From an uncultured Oscillospiraceae bacterium (GTDB taxonomy: Bacteria > Bacillota > Clostridia > Oscillospirales > Ruminococcaceae): 64,000 nt of DNA. The stretch is taken from positions 1 to 64,000 of the forward strand of contig CAKSPU010000007.1 of the NCBI GenBank assembly GCA_934486875.1, given 5' to 3'. The first letter of the stretch is position 1; each line of letters starts with the position of its first letter. Below the pieces are notes generated by a model, which was given only the letters and a program-made list of their open reading frames with translations, did not search any database and was not told where the DNA came from. Shown here piece by piece: positions 33,401-41,065 of this stretch. The position numbers and the translations under genes are program-made.

Positions 33401-33870
33401 CGGTAAAGCAGCACTCCGCAAAGACAGGGGCTCAGATGGCATTTGCGGTTTTTGAGGACACAGGCTCGGAAATTGAGGCGGTAATTTTCCCGCAGGTGTA
33501 TGCCTCATATGCACAAATTTTGCAGAAAGGAAAGCGGATCTTTGTTGAGGGAAAGACTTCTCTTGACCGAGACGGAAATATTAATATTTTAGCAGACAGG
33601 CTTATTCCCGAAGATGCATTTATGACGAGACTGCAAAACGGTTCAAAGCTGTTTATCAGGTGCAAAAGCACTGACAGGGACATCATTGACAGATGCACTG
33701 AGCTGCTCAGGAATAATGGGGGCAGCTCTCCTGTGATGTTCAGATTTTCCGATATCGGCAGGACTATCGCTCACAGGGAGGTTCGCTCCTGCAAGGTAAC
33801 TCCCCTGCTTCTGGAAAAGCTTTTTGAAATTACGGGAAATGAAAATACAGCGGTCGCTGTTCAGATATGA
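30430..33870 (+). CDS. dnaE: DNA polymerase III alpha subunit (DnaE type)
   Basis: A 1146-residue replicative polymerase subunit. The PHP domain at the N-terminus begins FINLHVHSEYSLLDGACRIK. The palm carries GPGRGSGAGSLAAYCIGITD near residue 360 and the catalytic aspartates in MPDFDIDFCYERR near 400. Fingers and beta-binding regions follow, with a C-terminal OB domain (EGQKVAFVCQVSSVKQHS) near 980. In Firmicutes DnaE works beside PolC, mainly in lagging-strand primer extension. GGGGAGGT precedes ATG 30430. Last gene of the rapZ cluster. Confidence 0.96.
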   Translation: MFINLHVHSEYSLLDGACRIKDMVSRAKEMGQTALAVTDHGNMYAAVDFYNECIAQGIKPIIGCEVYVAPRSRFDKSSGAMYRPYHLILLCKNETGYKNLIKMVSLGFTEGFYSKPRVDLELLREHSEGLICLSGCVAGEIPRKIASGDYDAARETALLYNSIFGQGNFYIEVQNHGISEEAKVLPALLRLSAEVGIPLAATNDAHYVRKEDAKIQRILLAIQTNTLLSENIPIAFPNDEFYLKSEDEMRALFRGTPQAVDNTAKIAEMCDFKMEFGVLKLPRFDLSEEQKKRFGNDNITFFTNMCRYGLKKRYGECPDEEVVKRLEYELDVVIRMGYVDYYLIVWDFIAYAKSRDIPVGPGRGSGAGSLAAYCIGITDIDPIRYKLLFERFLNPERVSMPDFDIDFCYERRQEVIDYVIRRYGQDRVAQIVTFGTMAAKAAVRDVARVLDMPYSVGDTVSKLIPQALHITLDKALEASPELKKLYDTDLKAHEIIDTARAIEGMPRNTSTHAAGVVICDAPVSDYVPLMCRDDVTATQYTMTALEQVGLLKMDFLGLRNLTIIHDCETEIRKNRPRFSVKDIDYSDTKTFEMLSKGDTMGVFQFESEGMTQLLIKLRPRSVEDLTAALSLYRPGPMDSIPKYLNNRAHPESISYAHPILKDILDVTNGCIVYQEQVMEICRKMAGYSYGRADLVRRAMAKKKHDVMEKEREVFVAGAVKNGVSADVANGVFDEMAGFASYAFNKSHAAAYSVVAFRTAYLRCHYPVEYMAALMTAFTEYTGKLMEYIAYCRKCGIPILRPDINESGLGFTPLPDGKGIRFSLLAAKNLGRGVITSLINEREKNGRFKNLTDIIRRMNGREFSKRCVESLIKCGALDSFPLNRRQMMENYDVIAGEAADISRNTIEGQLDFFGISDGTADSSDAEDRVPYSEEYPYDELLEMEKDILGIYISGHPLKDMAIAASAMRLPDISAVHKMKEGQKVAFVCQVSSVKQHSAKTGAQMAFAVFEDTGSEIEAVIFPQVYASYAQILQKGKRIFVEGKTSLDRDGNINILADRLIPEDAFMTRLQNGSKLFIRCKSTDRDIIDRCTELLRNNGGSSPVMFRFSDIGRTIAHREVRSCKVTPLLLEKLFEITGNENTAVAVQI

Positions 33871-33893
33871 TTCTGACGGCGAACCGCTGTATT
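33844..33893. terminator. Bidirectional terminator between dnaE and pnp
   Basis: AATACAGCGGT (33844-33854) and ACCGCTGTATT (33883-33893) with further internal pairing. The dnaE stop lies in the loop region; TGTTTTAT follows on one side and TTTTC on the other. Confidence 0.8.
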
Positions 33894-33914
33894 GTTTTAT
33901 ATCAGATCGTTAAA

Positions 33915-36050
33915 TTACTGATTTGCGCTGTTCTTCTTTGCTTCGAGGTCTGCGAGAGCGTCCTTGCGGGAGAGGTTTATCCTGCCCTGATTGTCGATCT
34001 CCATTACCTTTACAACAATTTCATCGCCTACGGAAACAATGTCCTCGACCTTTTCTACTCTCTGCTTATCAAGCTTGGAGATGTGAACAAGTCCGTCCTT
34101 GCCGGGAGCGATCTCAACAAATGCACCGAAGTTCATAAGTCTTACGACCTTGCCACGGTAGATCGCACCGATCTCGGGATCGTTGGCGATAGTGTTTACT
34201 ATCTGGAGTGCCTTGCGGCAGTTGCTCATATCAATACCGCTGATGAATACATTTCCGTCATCATTGATGTCGATCTTGACCTGGCAATCAGCGGAGATCT
34301 TCTGGATAACCTTGCCGCCCTGTCCGATAACTTCTCTGATCTTATCAACGGGAACCTTGGTCTGGAGCATCTTGGGTGCATACTTGCCGACTTCTGCACG
34401 GGGCTCGGGGATAGCCTTGAGCATTACTTCGTCAAGGATATAATCTCTTGCCTTGTGGGTCTTTGCAAATGCTTCCTTGATGATGTCATAGGTAAGTCCG
34501 TCGACCTTGATATCAACCTGAATTGCGGTGATACCCTTCTTGGTACCGCCTACCTTGAAGTCCATATCGCCGAAGAAGTCCTCAAGACCCTGGATATCTA
34601 CCATTGTCTGGAAGCTGCCGTCATCACGGGTGATAAGTCCGCAGGAGATACCTGCAACGGGAGCCTTGATGGGCACGCCTGCGTCCATAAGAGCAAGTGT
34701 GGAGCCGCAGATTGAACCCTGAGATGTGGAACCGTTGGAGGAAAGAACCTCGGAAACAAGTCTCAGTGCATAGGGGAACTCCTCAACGGGAGGGATAACG
34801 GGCTCGAGAGCTCTTTCTGCAAGAGCACCGTGACCGATCTCACGTCTTCCGGGGCCTCTGGAGGGCTTTGTTTCGCCAACAGAGTAGGAGGGGAAGTTGT
34901 AGTGGTGCATATATCTCTTGGTATCTTCCTCGTCAAGACCGTCGATCTTCTGAGCGTCGCTTACAGGGCCGAGAGTTGCAACTGTAAGAACCTGTGTCTG
35001 ACCTCTTGTGAAGAGACCTGAGCCGTGAACTCTGGGAAGAACGCCTACTTCGGCTGCGAGAGGACGGATATCATCAATACCTCTGCCGTCAACACGCTTG
35101 CCCTCGTAGAGCCAGTTTCTTACGATCTTCTTCTGGAGCTTGTAGATGCACTCATCTATCATAGCTGTCTTTTCGGGATAAAGCTCGTCAAACTTAGCGT
35201 GTATATCGTCCTTGATAGGATTGAGCATTTCCTCACGCTTGTTCTTGTCATCGGTATCGAGTGCTACCTTTACACGGTCAGCTGCAAATTCCTCGATAGC
35301 ATCGAACATATCGTGGTCAACTTCCATTGACTCAAATTCAAACTTCTTCTTGCCGATCTCAGCACGGATATCATTGATGAAGGCAACTATCTTCTTGATC
35401 TCTTCGTGACCCTTGATGATAGCGTTCAGCATTGTGTCATCATCAACTTCGTTTGCACCTGCTTCGATCATAACGACCTTCTCCATTGTACCTGCAACAG
35501 TGAGGTTAAGGTCATTTCTTGCTCTCTGCTCGAGAGTGGGGTTGAGGACGATCTCGCCGTCAACAAGACCTACGCTGATGCCGCCGATGGGTCCGTTCCA
35601 GGGAATATCGGAAATGGAGATCGCAACGGAGGTAGCGATCATACCAACGATCTCGGGGGAATTGTCGGGGTCAACTGCAAGGACGGTCATTACAACGGAA
35701 ACGTCGTTTCTCATATCCTTGGGGAAAAGAGGACGGATAGGACGGTCAACCACACGGGAAGTAAGGATAGCCTTTTCGGAAGGCTTGCCCTCTCTCTTCA
35801 TAAATGAACCGGGGATCCTGCCCACGGAATAAAGTCTTTCTTCGTAATCAACGGAAAGAGGGAAGAAGTCGATGCCCTCTCTGGGCTTTACGCTTGCGGT
35901 AACGTTTGCCATTACCACTGTTTCGCCGTATTTTACCCAGCAGGAACCGTTTGAAAGCTCACAGGTCTTGCCTGTTTCAACGGTAAGCTCTCTGCCGGCA
36001 AACATTGTCTTGAAAATTCTGTGCTTGTCAAATGTTTTCATTGTGTTCAT
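33915..36050 (-). CDS. pnp: Polyribonucleotide nucleotidyltransferase (PNPase)
   Basis: A 3'-5' phosphorolytic exoribonuclease of 711 residues. It has two RNase PH-like domains: the first with REGIDFFPLSVDYEERLYS, the second with RTRGQTQ-like FTRGQTQVLTVATLG and GDMDFKVGGTKKGITAIQVD, which holds the metal/phosphate site. A KH domain (IREVIGQGGKVIQKI, near 560) and a C-terminal S1 domain (GAIYRGKVVRLMNFGAFVEI, near 620) follow. GGAGG lies 9 bases before ATG 36050. It follows rpsO, the ancestral order, with a long hairpin between. Confidence 0.97.
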   Translation of the reverse strand: MNTMKTFDKHRIFKTMFAGRELTVETGKTCELSNGSCWVKYGETVVMANVTASVKPREGIDFFPLSVDYEERLYSVGRIPGSFMKREGKPSEKAILTSRVVDRPIRPLFPKDMRNDVSVVMTVLAVDPDNSPEIVGMIATSVAISISDIPWNGPIGGISVGLVDGEIVLNPTLEQRARNDLNLTVAGTMEKVVMIEAGANEVDDDTMLNAIIKGHEEIKKIVAFINDIRAEIGKKKFEFESMEVDHDMFDAIEEFAADRVKVALDTDDKNKREEMLNPIKDDIHAKFDELYPEKTAMIDECIYKLQKKIVRNWLYEGKRVDGRGIDDIRPLAAEVGVLPRVHGSGLFTRGQTQVLTVATLGPVSDAQKIDGLDEEDTKRYMHHYNFPSYSVGETKPSRGPGRREIGHGALAERALEPVIPPVEEFPYALRLVSEVLSSNGSTSQGSICGSTLALMDAGVPIKAPVAGISCGLITRDDGSFQTMVDIQGLEDFFGDMDFKVGGTKKGITAIQVDIKVDGLTYDIIKEAFAKTHKARDYILDEVMLKAIPEPRAEVGKYAPKMLQTKVPVDKIREVIGQGGKVIQKISADCQVKIDINDDGNVFISGIDMSNCRKALQIVNTIANDPEIGAIYRGKVVRLMNFGAFVEIAPGKDGLVHISKLDKQRVEKVEDIVSVGDEIVVKVMEIDNQGRINLSRKDALADLEAKKNSANQ

Positions 36051-36102
36051 TATGTTATACCTCCATTATTTTTGATTCCGATATCCATACGAAGATCGGG
36101 AT

Positions 36103-36179
36103 AAGGCGGCGTGTATAGCAATAAATCCGACCGGCGAAACGGATCTCACCGACCCGATTTAATGCTAAACGACCGCCTT
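36103..36179 (-). promoter_or_regulatory. Long hairpin in the rpsO-pnp spacer (possible pnp autoregulation site)
   Basis: AAGGCGG (36103-36109) pairs with CCGCCTT (36173-36179), TAGCA (36115-36119) with TGCTA (36163-36167), and TAAATC (36122-36127) with GATTTA (36156-36161), giving a stem of about 25 positions in the pnp leader. In E. coli a comparable leader hairpin is cut by RNase III and then degraded by PNPase; the same use here is inference. Confidence 0.6.
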
Positions 36180-36198
36180 GAGCTTTGCTCAAAACGCC

Positions 36199-36237
36199 AA
36201 AAGGCAGCGCAGGAGCAACGCCCCCGCAGTCTGCCTT
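36199..36237 (-). terminator. Terminator/attenuator after rpsO
   Basis: On the minus strand AAGGCAG (36237-36231) and CTGCCTT (36207-36201), followed by TTGGCGTTTTG. It lies 16 bases after the rpsO stop and would reduce read-through into pnp. Confidence 0.65.
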
Positions 36238-36252
36238 GAGGTTTTTGAAAGA

Positions 36253-36519
36253 TTACTTACGAAGACCGAGCTTCTCAACGATCGCACGATATCTGTTGAT
36301 ATCCTTCTTCTGAAGGTATGCAAGCAGGTTACGTCTGTGACCTACCATCTTAAGAAGACCTCTTCTGGAGTGGTGGTCATTGTGGTGGTTCTTAAGGTGA
36401 GCGTTGAGGTCGTTGATTCTCTTTGTGAGAATTGCGATCTGAACCTCGGGTGAACCTGTGTCGTTCTCGCTGAGCTTGTTAGCTTCGATGATTGCGTTCT
36501 TTTCTTCCTTGAGCATCAT
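36253..36519 (-). CDS. rpsO: 30S ribosomal protein S15
   Basis: An 88-residue protein that binds 16S rRNA helices 20-22 early in 30S assembly. The sequence is the standard four-helix S15: [40 protein letters not shown] and [27 protein letters not shown] lies 8 bases before ATG 36519. Its leader of about 120 bases is structured and may bind S15 for feedback control. Confidence 0.97.
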   Translation of the reverse strand: MMLKEEKNAIIEANKLSENDTGSPEVQIAILTKRINDLNAHLKNHHNDHHSRRGLLKMVGHRRNLLAYLQKKDINRYRAIVEKLGLRK

Positions 36520-36641
36520 AATAAATACACCTCTTTAAAATATTCCCCTGACCGGGCATACGGCAGGTATTTTCCCGAACGGGCTTTACCCGTAAGCTTA
36601 GTCGAAGGGTTGTCTGCATTGTACACAGCATAGTGCGCAAC
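36520..36641 (-). promoter_or_regulatory. Structured rpsO leader (possible S15 autoregulatory RNA)
   Basis: On the minus strand ACGGG-TAAAG-CCCGT (36593-36579) forms one hairpin, and CGGG...TAC...GTA...CCCG (about 36578-36551) a second, ending about 30 bases before the rpsO start. S15 leaders of several independent types exist; this one is not matched to a known class. Confidence 0.5.
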
Positions 36642-36647
36642 AATGAT

Positions 36648-36676
36648 ATTATACCATACATTTTTCCTTTTGTAAA
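36648..36676 (-). promoter_or_regulatory. Promoter of rpsO-pnp
   Basis: On the minus strand: TTTACA (36676-36671), 17 bases, TATAAT (36653-36648). Confidence 0.85.
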
Positions 36677-36712
36677 GGGTTTTTTTATATTTTTTATTTT
36701 TATTAACAATTA

Positions 36713-37576
36713 TCAGGAGATAGTTCTGCCTTTTTTCTTCTTGGACTTCTTTCCCTCAACAGGTGCTTCCTCGCCGCCCTTGTCGGTAAAGACCATATCC
36801 TCTTCATCAAGGGGTTTGAGATAGTCATACTCGGGATTATCCCTGCCCTGCTCCTCATAATAGGGGTCAATGACGTATTTCTGGATCAGTGGGTAGGAAT
36901 TGAAGATTATTACAAATCCCATAAAGCTTACCGCCCAGACGGGAACAAGTATCAGTGACACCTTGCTCACAAGTGTGCATATTGCGATAAATCCTGCGGT
37001 GAGTAGGACGATGAGCAGGGTTATGATGTTCTTTTTCAGTCCGAGACAGGTAAGGAAAAATGAGTTTTTGATTATATTCTTGAACGAAAGCTCGGTGGCA
37101 ACTATCATCGGGAATGCGTAGAAATTCATCATAAAGACAGTGAGGGCGAAGCTTACGGATATGACGCAGAGCACTGTATATAATGTGCTGCTGCCACCTG
37201 CCTCCACTGCCTGATCTCCCAATGCGGGATAAACGTTCAGGGCACAGATAAGGGATATGCCGAAAACTACGTCGATAAGCCCCACAGGCAGCGATTTTTT
37301 CCAGTTCTGAGTAAAGCCCTTGACAAATTCGTGCCAGATGAATGTGTCCTTGTCAAGATAATACGTTCTCAGCACCTTGGTCATTCCCGCAATGGCGGGT
37401 CCGACAGTCACAACAGGGATACAGAAAAGAAATGTGAGCATACTGAGCTTCAGCATTTTCCAGAACCTTGAAAAATACATTTCGCAGAACTGAAAAAACG
37501 GCTTCTTGCGGGGAGCGTTCTTTGATATTCCTGAGCCTGCCTTTTCATAATCGGCTCCAAAGCCTAAAAATGACAA
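36713..37576 (-). CDS. YesL/DUF624 family membrane protein
   Basis: A 287-residue membrane protein with six hydrophobic segments. FFQFCEMYFSRFWKMLKLSM and FCIPVVTVGPAIAGMTKVLR are the DUF624 (YesL) signature. A Lys-rich cytoplasmic tail (GKKSKKKKGR) ends it. In Bacillus yesL lies in a pectin/rhamnogalacturonan locus, but the biochemical role is unknown. I prefer TTG 37576, where AAAGGAAG is well placed and the protein begins (M)SFLGFGADYEK, over ATG 37594, which lacks a ribosome site. Confidence 0.75.
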   Translation of the reverse strand: MSFLGFGADYEKAGSGISKNAPRKKPFFQFCEMYFSRFWKMLKLSMLTFLFCIPVVTVGPAIAGMTKVLRTYYLDKDTFIWHEFVKGFTQNWKKSLPVGLIDVVFGISLICALNVYPALGDQAVEAGGSSTLYTVLCVISVSFALTVFMMNFYAFPMIVATELSFKNIIKNSFFLTCLGLKKNIITLLIVLLTAGFIAICTLVSKVSLILVPVWAVSFMGFVIIFNSYPLIQKYVIDPYYEEQGRDNPEYDYLKPLDEEDMVFTDKGGEEAPVEGKKSKKKKGRTIS

Positions 37577-37602
37577 TTTAAAACTTCCTTTCATTTGCTG
37601 AA

Positions 37603-38220
37603 TTATCGCAGCATATTCCCCGAGATGACAGCCATAAGACCGTCAGCTGCCGCAGCCGCTGCGGCAAGAAGCGTTATTACGCCGAATTTCATAATGTAAA
37701 GCCCGAAGCAGTCTTTACCCTCTCCCCTGCCCTCAGATGGCACGAAAAGCCTGTCCGATATCAGTCGGGACATTCTGATATTTTCCCTTGCGGCAAATAT
37801 GACCGCCGCCATACTCACAGCTTCAAAGGGAAGCACGTTTATGACCTCGGTGATATCAGCAGAAAATGCCCCGTTTCGGAACACTGCCGCTGAAAGGAAG
37901 CCTGCGCCCATTCCCTTGAAAAGGCAGAGAAAATATCCGCAAAAAGCTCCCGCCGGAGATGTTCCGCCGAGAAAAAGCAGCAGTATATACAGCATTACCG
38001 CCGCAAAGCTGCCGATAAACGCATCGGCAAAGCCCGAGGGTAAATCTATAACAGCACTGCCGTGATATATTCCCGACAATGCCCCGATAAGGACTCCCGA
38101 GACGGAGACCGCAGTCAGGAGAAGATATATCCTTTTTGCGGGAGATATCTCCCTTTGGGGTGCGGGACGGGAGACCCGTCTTATCCTGTAGCGTCGCCTT
38201 TTCTGCGTATTTACAGTCAT
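37603..38220 (-). CDS. Membrane protein, possibly SpoIIM-like
   Basis: A 205-residue protein with a basic N-terminus (RRRYRIRRVSR) and about five membrane helices. FVLGGTSPAG-like FLGGTSPAGAFCGYFLCLFK and GMGAGFLSAAVF loosely resemble the SpoIIM/DUF95 family, in which SpoIIM is needed for peptidoglycan degradation during engulfment. The resemblance is weak and another clostridial membrane family is possible. AAAGGACGA precedes ATG 38220. The YesL-like gene follows within 30 bases. Confidence 0.5.
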   Translation of the reverse strand: MTVNTQKRRRYRIRRVSRPAPQREISPAKRIYLLLTAVSVSGVLIGALSGIYHGSAVIDLPSGFADAFIGSFAAVMLYILLLFLGGTSPAGAFCGYFLCLFKGMGAGFLSAAVFRNGAFSADITEVINVLPFEAVSMAAVIFAARENIRMSRLISDRLFVPSEGRGEGKDCFGLYIMKFGVITLLAAAAAAADGLMAVISGNMLR

Positions 38221-38295
38221 ATTATCATTCGTCCTTTGATTTGATTTTATTATAATCTATGCGGACAAATGAGAAATAATTCTTTTTGCGGTGAG

Positions 38296-39093
38296 TTATT
38301 TTGAAAGCTCGTAGGCTCTCTTAGTGCATCTCTCGCAGCAATCTGCCACAACATCGGTGAGCTTGCCCTCGTAAAGTCCGTCAAGACCTGCAAGGGTAGT
38401 TCCTCCGGGTGAGGAAACCATTTTGATAAGCTCGTCAACGGTTTTGCCCGAATCTGTGAGCATTTTTGCGGAGCCGATAAGGGATTTCGCAAACAGTTCA
38501 AGTGCTGTCTGACCATCAATTCCCACGCTCTCGGCATATTGGACAAAGCCCTTTGCATAAAGGTAGATGAATGCGGGAGAGCTGCCGTTTATAGCGATTA
38601 TCTCCTTCATCTTGTCCATAGGAACGACCTTTGCGATGCCGCCTGTGGAGAAAATGTCCTTTACCACGTCAAACTCTTCATCAGAGGTGAACCTGCCCTT
38701 TGCAAGAGCCGTTGCGCCTTCCCCGAGGAGGAAAGGTGTGTTGGGCATTACGATAACGGTGCGGACATCTGATATAGTCATCTTTGCGATATAGTCCTCG
38801 GTGATGCCTGCGGCGATGGACACGATAACGTTATCCTCAGTCACAGAGGGCGCAAGCCTGGGGAGAACTGCGTCAAACATCTGGGGCTTGATAGCAAGGA
38901 AAACATACTTGCACTTTTCGCAGACATCTCCCTCGGAAGAAGCTGCGGCAACGCCTGCTTTTTCAAGCTCCGCAAGCTTTGCCTTGTCGGGGTCGTATGC
39001 GCATATCTCCGCCTTGTCGCCGTAGTGGGACAAAATTCCGCGGATAATTGCGCCGCCCATATTTCCTGTGCCGATAAAACCGACTTTTATCAT
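38296..39093 (-). CDS. proC: Pyrroline-5-carboxylate reductase
   Basis: Reduces pyrroline-5-carboxylate to proline with NAD(P)H. The 265-residue protein has the Rossmann motif VGFIGTGNMGGAIIRGIL at the N-terminus, IVVMPNTPFLLGEGATAL, and the C-terminal substrate motif VSSPGGTTLAGLDGLYEG. ATG 39093 is preferred over ATG 39102 because AAAGG lies only 2 bases before the latter. It follows folT with overlapping signals, so it is cotranscribed under the folate riboswitch unless an internal promoter exists. Confidence 0.94.
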   Translation of the reverse strand: MIKVGFIGTGNMGGAIIRGILSHYGDKAEICAYDPDKAKLAELEKAGVAAASSEGDVCEKCKYVFLAIKPQMFDAVLPRLAPSVTEDNVIVSIAAGITEDYIAKMTISDVRTVIVMPNTPFLLGEGATALAKGRFTSDEEFDVVKDIFSTGGIAKVVPMDKMKEIIAINGSSPAFIYLYAKGFVQYAESVGIDGQTALELFAKSLIGSAKMLTDSGKTVDELIKMVSSPGGTTLAGLDGLYEGKLTDVVADCCERCTKRAYELSK

Positions 39094-39101
39094 TTTTATC
39101 A

Positions 39102-39746
39102 TTACCTTTCCGATATCTTCCTGTCACCGTGGCTGTACTGCGCCCTGACCTTTGTATATGCAGCCTGTGCCGCAGGTATCACCGTGGCAAGCAGGATAAA
39201 GTCTATAGGGAACTGCATAATGTTTTTCATAACTCTCGGTGTTATCCACACTGCAAAGGCATTTCTTGCGTCCTCGGCAGCGCCTAAAAGAGTGAAGTCG
39301 GGGTTGATGTAAAGGGTATACAGGAAGTATGAATTTAGACAGATATTGCAGATGAAAATTACGGAAAATCTCGCAAGCGCAACTCTCAGAAGATCGCTCC
39401 ACTGGGGCTTTATGGTATGCTTATAAAGGAAAATGCCGTAGATTATGCCCGAAAGGATCACGACCATTGCAAGCTCAATGCTGTAGCCTCTGGCGGATTT
39501 GTTGTCGATGAGAAATCCGATAAGGTCAAGGGCAAATGTGGACATTCCGCAGACCACAGGTCCGTAAAGCAGACCGATAAGGCTTATAGGAATGCAGGTG
39601 AACACGATCCTCAGATCGGGCGTTACCTGTATCGCAAGGGAACGGATAGCTATTGCCATTGCAAGCAGCATTCCTGTGGTGGCGAGAGTTCTGAGATTTT
39701 TCAGAGACTTTGCCGAGTCGATAAATAAATTAAAAAAGCTTTTCAT
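39102..39746 (-). CDS. folT: Folate ECF transporter S component (FolT type)
   Basis: A 214-residue membrane protein of about six helices. TLATTGMLLAMAIAIRSLAI and GPVVCGMSTFALDLIGFLID match the FolT-type substrate-binding subunit of energy-coupling-factor transporters. It needs the shared EcfA/A'/T module, not in this window. AAGGAGG lies upstream of ATG 39746. The tetrahydrofolate-type riboswitch directly upstream strongly supports folate as substrate. Confidence 0.88.
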   Translation of the reverse strand: MKSFFNLFIDSAKSLKNLRTLATTGMLLAMAIAIRSLAIQVTPDLRIVFTCIPISLIGLLYGPVVCGMSTFALDLIGFLIDNKSARGYSIELAMVVILSGIIYGIFLYKHTIKPQWSDLLRVALARFSVIFICNICLNSYFLYTLYINPDFTLLGAAEDARNAFAVWITPRVMKNIMQFPIDFILLATVIPAAQAAYTKVRAQYSHGDRKISER

Positions 39747-39824
39747 TATATGACCTCCTTAAAATAATACACGGTTAATGCTAAGTGCATTATTTAAAGA
39801 GAATGAAAAGCCTCTTTTTATAAT

Positions 39825-39956
39825 GCATTCAGCGGGATGCGGAGGCTGTACCGCAGCTTTGAATCACTCAAAGCATTTCGTCCCCGACGCAACTCCCCGT
39901 CGTCGGGACACTGTTCTCCAAATGGAGAAAACGCACAGCCGCCTACTCTGTAATGC
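39825..39956 (-). promoter_or_regulatory. Tetrahydrofolate (THF) riboswitch of folT
   Basis: On the minus strand P1 is GCATT-A-CAG / CTG-AATGC (39956-39948 with 39832-39825). It encloses the conserved AGAGTAGG, a GGCTGTGCG/GCGGTACAGCC P2 helix, GGGGAGTTGCGTC, and the 3' signature CCGCATCCCG. These match the THF-I order (GAGUAG ... GGGAUGU ... GCAUCCG). The P1 3' strand overlaps TGCATTAT, which pairs with ATAATGCA further down, a likely expression platform. Confidence 0.82.
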
Positions 39957-39965
39957 GGATATTTT

Positions 39966-40931
39966 TTAGAATGTGATCTCGTTGCAGACTCTGTAAAGCT
40001 CTGTATCGAAGGGCTTCTTCATAGAGAGAGCTTCCTGAATGTCCACATCAATGATCTTGTTGTCCTTCATACCGACAACTCTGTTGGTAACACCTCTGTC
40101 GATAAGCTCAACAGCGTGATAGCCCATCTGGCTTGCCGCAACTCTGTCACGGAGAGTGGGCATTCCGCCTCTCTGAACGTGACCGAGAACTGTAAGTCTG
40201 GTCTCGATGCCTGTGAGCTCGTTTATCTTCTTTGTGATCTCGTCGGAAGCTTCAACGCCCTCGGCAACTACCACGATAAAGTGTTCCTTCTGGGATTCGT
40301 GAGCCTTGATGATCTTGTCTGCAATAGCATTGATATCATAAGGCATTTCGGGTGTAACGCAAGCGATAGCGCCCGATGCGATGGCAACGTTCAGAGCGAT
40401 CCAGCCTGCACGTCTGCCCATTACCTCAACAACAGAGCATCTGTCGTGGGACTGGCTTGTATCTCTCAGCTTGTCGATCATCTCGAGAGCTGTGTTCATT
40501 GCTGTATCATAACCAATTGTATATTCTGTACACTGGATATCGTTGTCGATAGTGCCGGGAAGTCCGATGCAGCGGATATTGCCGATCCTCGAAAGGTCAG
40601 CAGCACCTCTGAATGAACCGTCGCCGCCGATAACAACGAGTCCCTCCATATTAAGCTCCTTGCACTTTTCAGCAGCCTTCTTTACATACTCTTCCTGCAT
40701 AAATTCCTTGCATCTTGCAGTGTAAAGAATGGTTCCGCCACGCTGGATAATGTCGGAAACGTCACGGCAGCTGAGCTCTTCGCACTCGCCGTTGAGAAGT
40801 CCGTTATATCCTCTCTGTATTCCTATTACACGGTATCCTTTTCTGATTGCGGCTCTGGTAACGGCTCTGACAGCCGCATTCATTCCCGGAGCGTCGCCTC
40901 CGCTTGTTAAAACGCCAATAGCCTTCTGCAT
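39966..40931 (-). CDS. pfkA: ATP-dependent 6-phosphofructokinase
   Basis: Phosphorylates fructose 6-phosphate, the committed step of glycolysis. The 321-residue protein has the ATP-binding TSGGDAPGMNAAVRAVTRA at the N-terminus, GGDGSFRGA, the catalytic GTIDNDI near residue 103, EVMGRRAGWIAL and GHVQRGGMPTLRDR. Gly in GGDGS is typical of ATP (not pyrophosphate) users. GGAGGA lies upstream of ATG 40931. Its leader holds a TTTCGGG/CCCGAAA hairpin (40952-40969). Upstream of folT on the same strand, but separated from it by the riboswitch. Confidence 0.96.
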   Translation of the reverse strand: MQKAIGVLTSGGDAPGMNAAVRAVTRAAIRKGYRVIGIQRGYNGLLNGECEELSCRDVSDIIQRGGTILYTARCKEFMQEEYVKKAAEKCKELNMEGLVVIGGDGSFRGAADLSRIGNIRCIGLPGTIDNDIQCTEYTIGYDTAMNTALEMIDKLRDTSQSHDRCSVVEVMGRRAGWIALNVAIASGAIACVTPEMPYDINAIADKIIKAHESQKEHFIVVVAEGVEASDEITKKINELTGIETRLTVLGHVQRGGMPTLRDRVAASQMGYHAVELIDRGVTNRVVGMKDNKIIDVDIQEALSMKKPFDTELYRVCNEITF

Positions 40932-41004
40932 AATTCTTTCCTCCGATATTATTTCGGGCTGACCCGAAAATCTCCATTGTAAACAGATAAACGCTTACCT
41001 TTAT

Positions 41005-41033
41005 ATTTTACACTCGTCTGCAAAATTTGTCAA
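41005..41033 (-). promoter_or_regulatory. Promoter of pfkA
   Basis: On the minus strand: TTGACA (41033-41028), 17 bases, TAAAAT (41010-41005). Confidence 0.85.
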
Positions 41034-41065
41034 GTATATTTGTACATTTTCAATAAAAATTAACA

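Noticed and set aside
33867..34715. Rightward frame over the 3' half of pnp
   Set aside because: Mirror of a strongly biased coding sequence; PNPase domains on the other strand explain the region.
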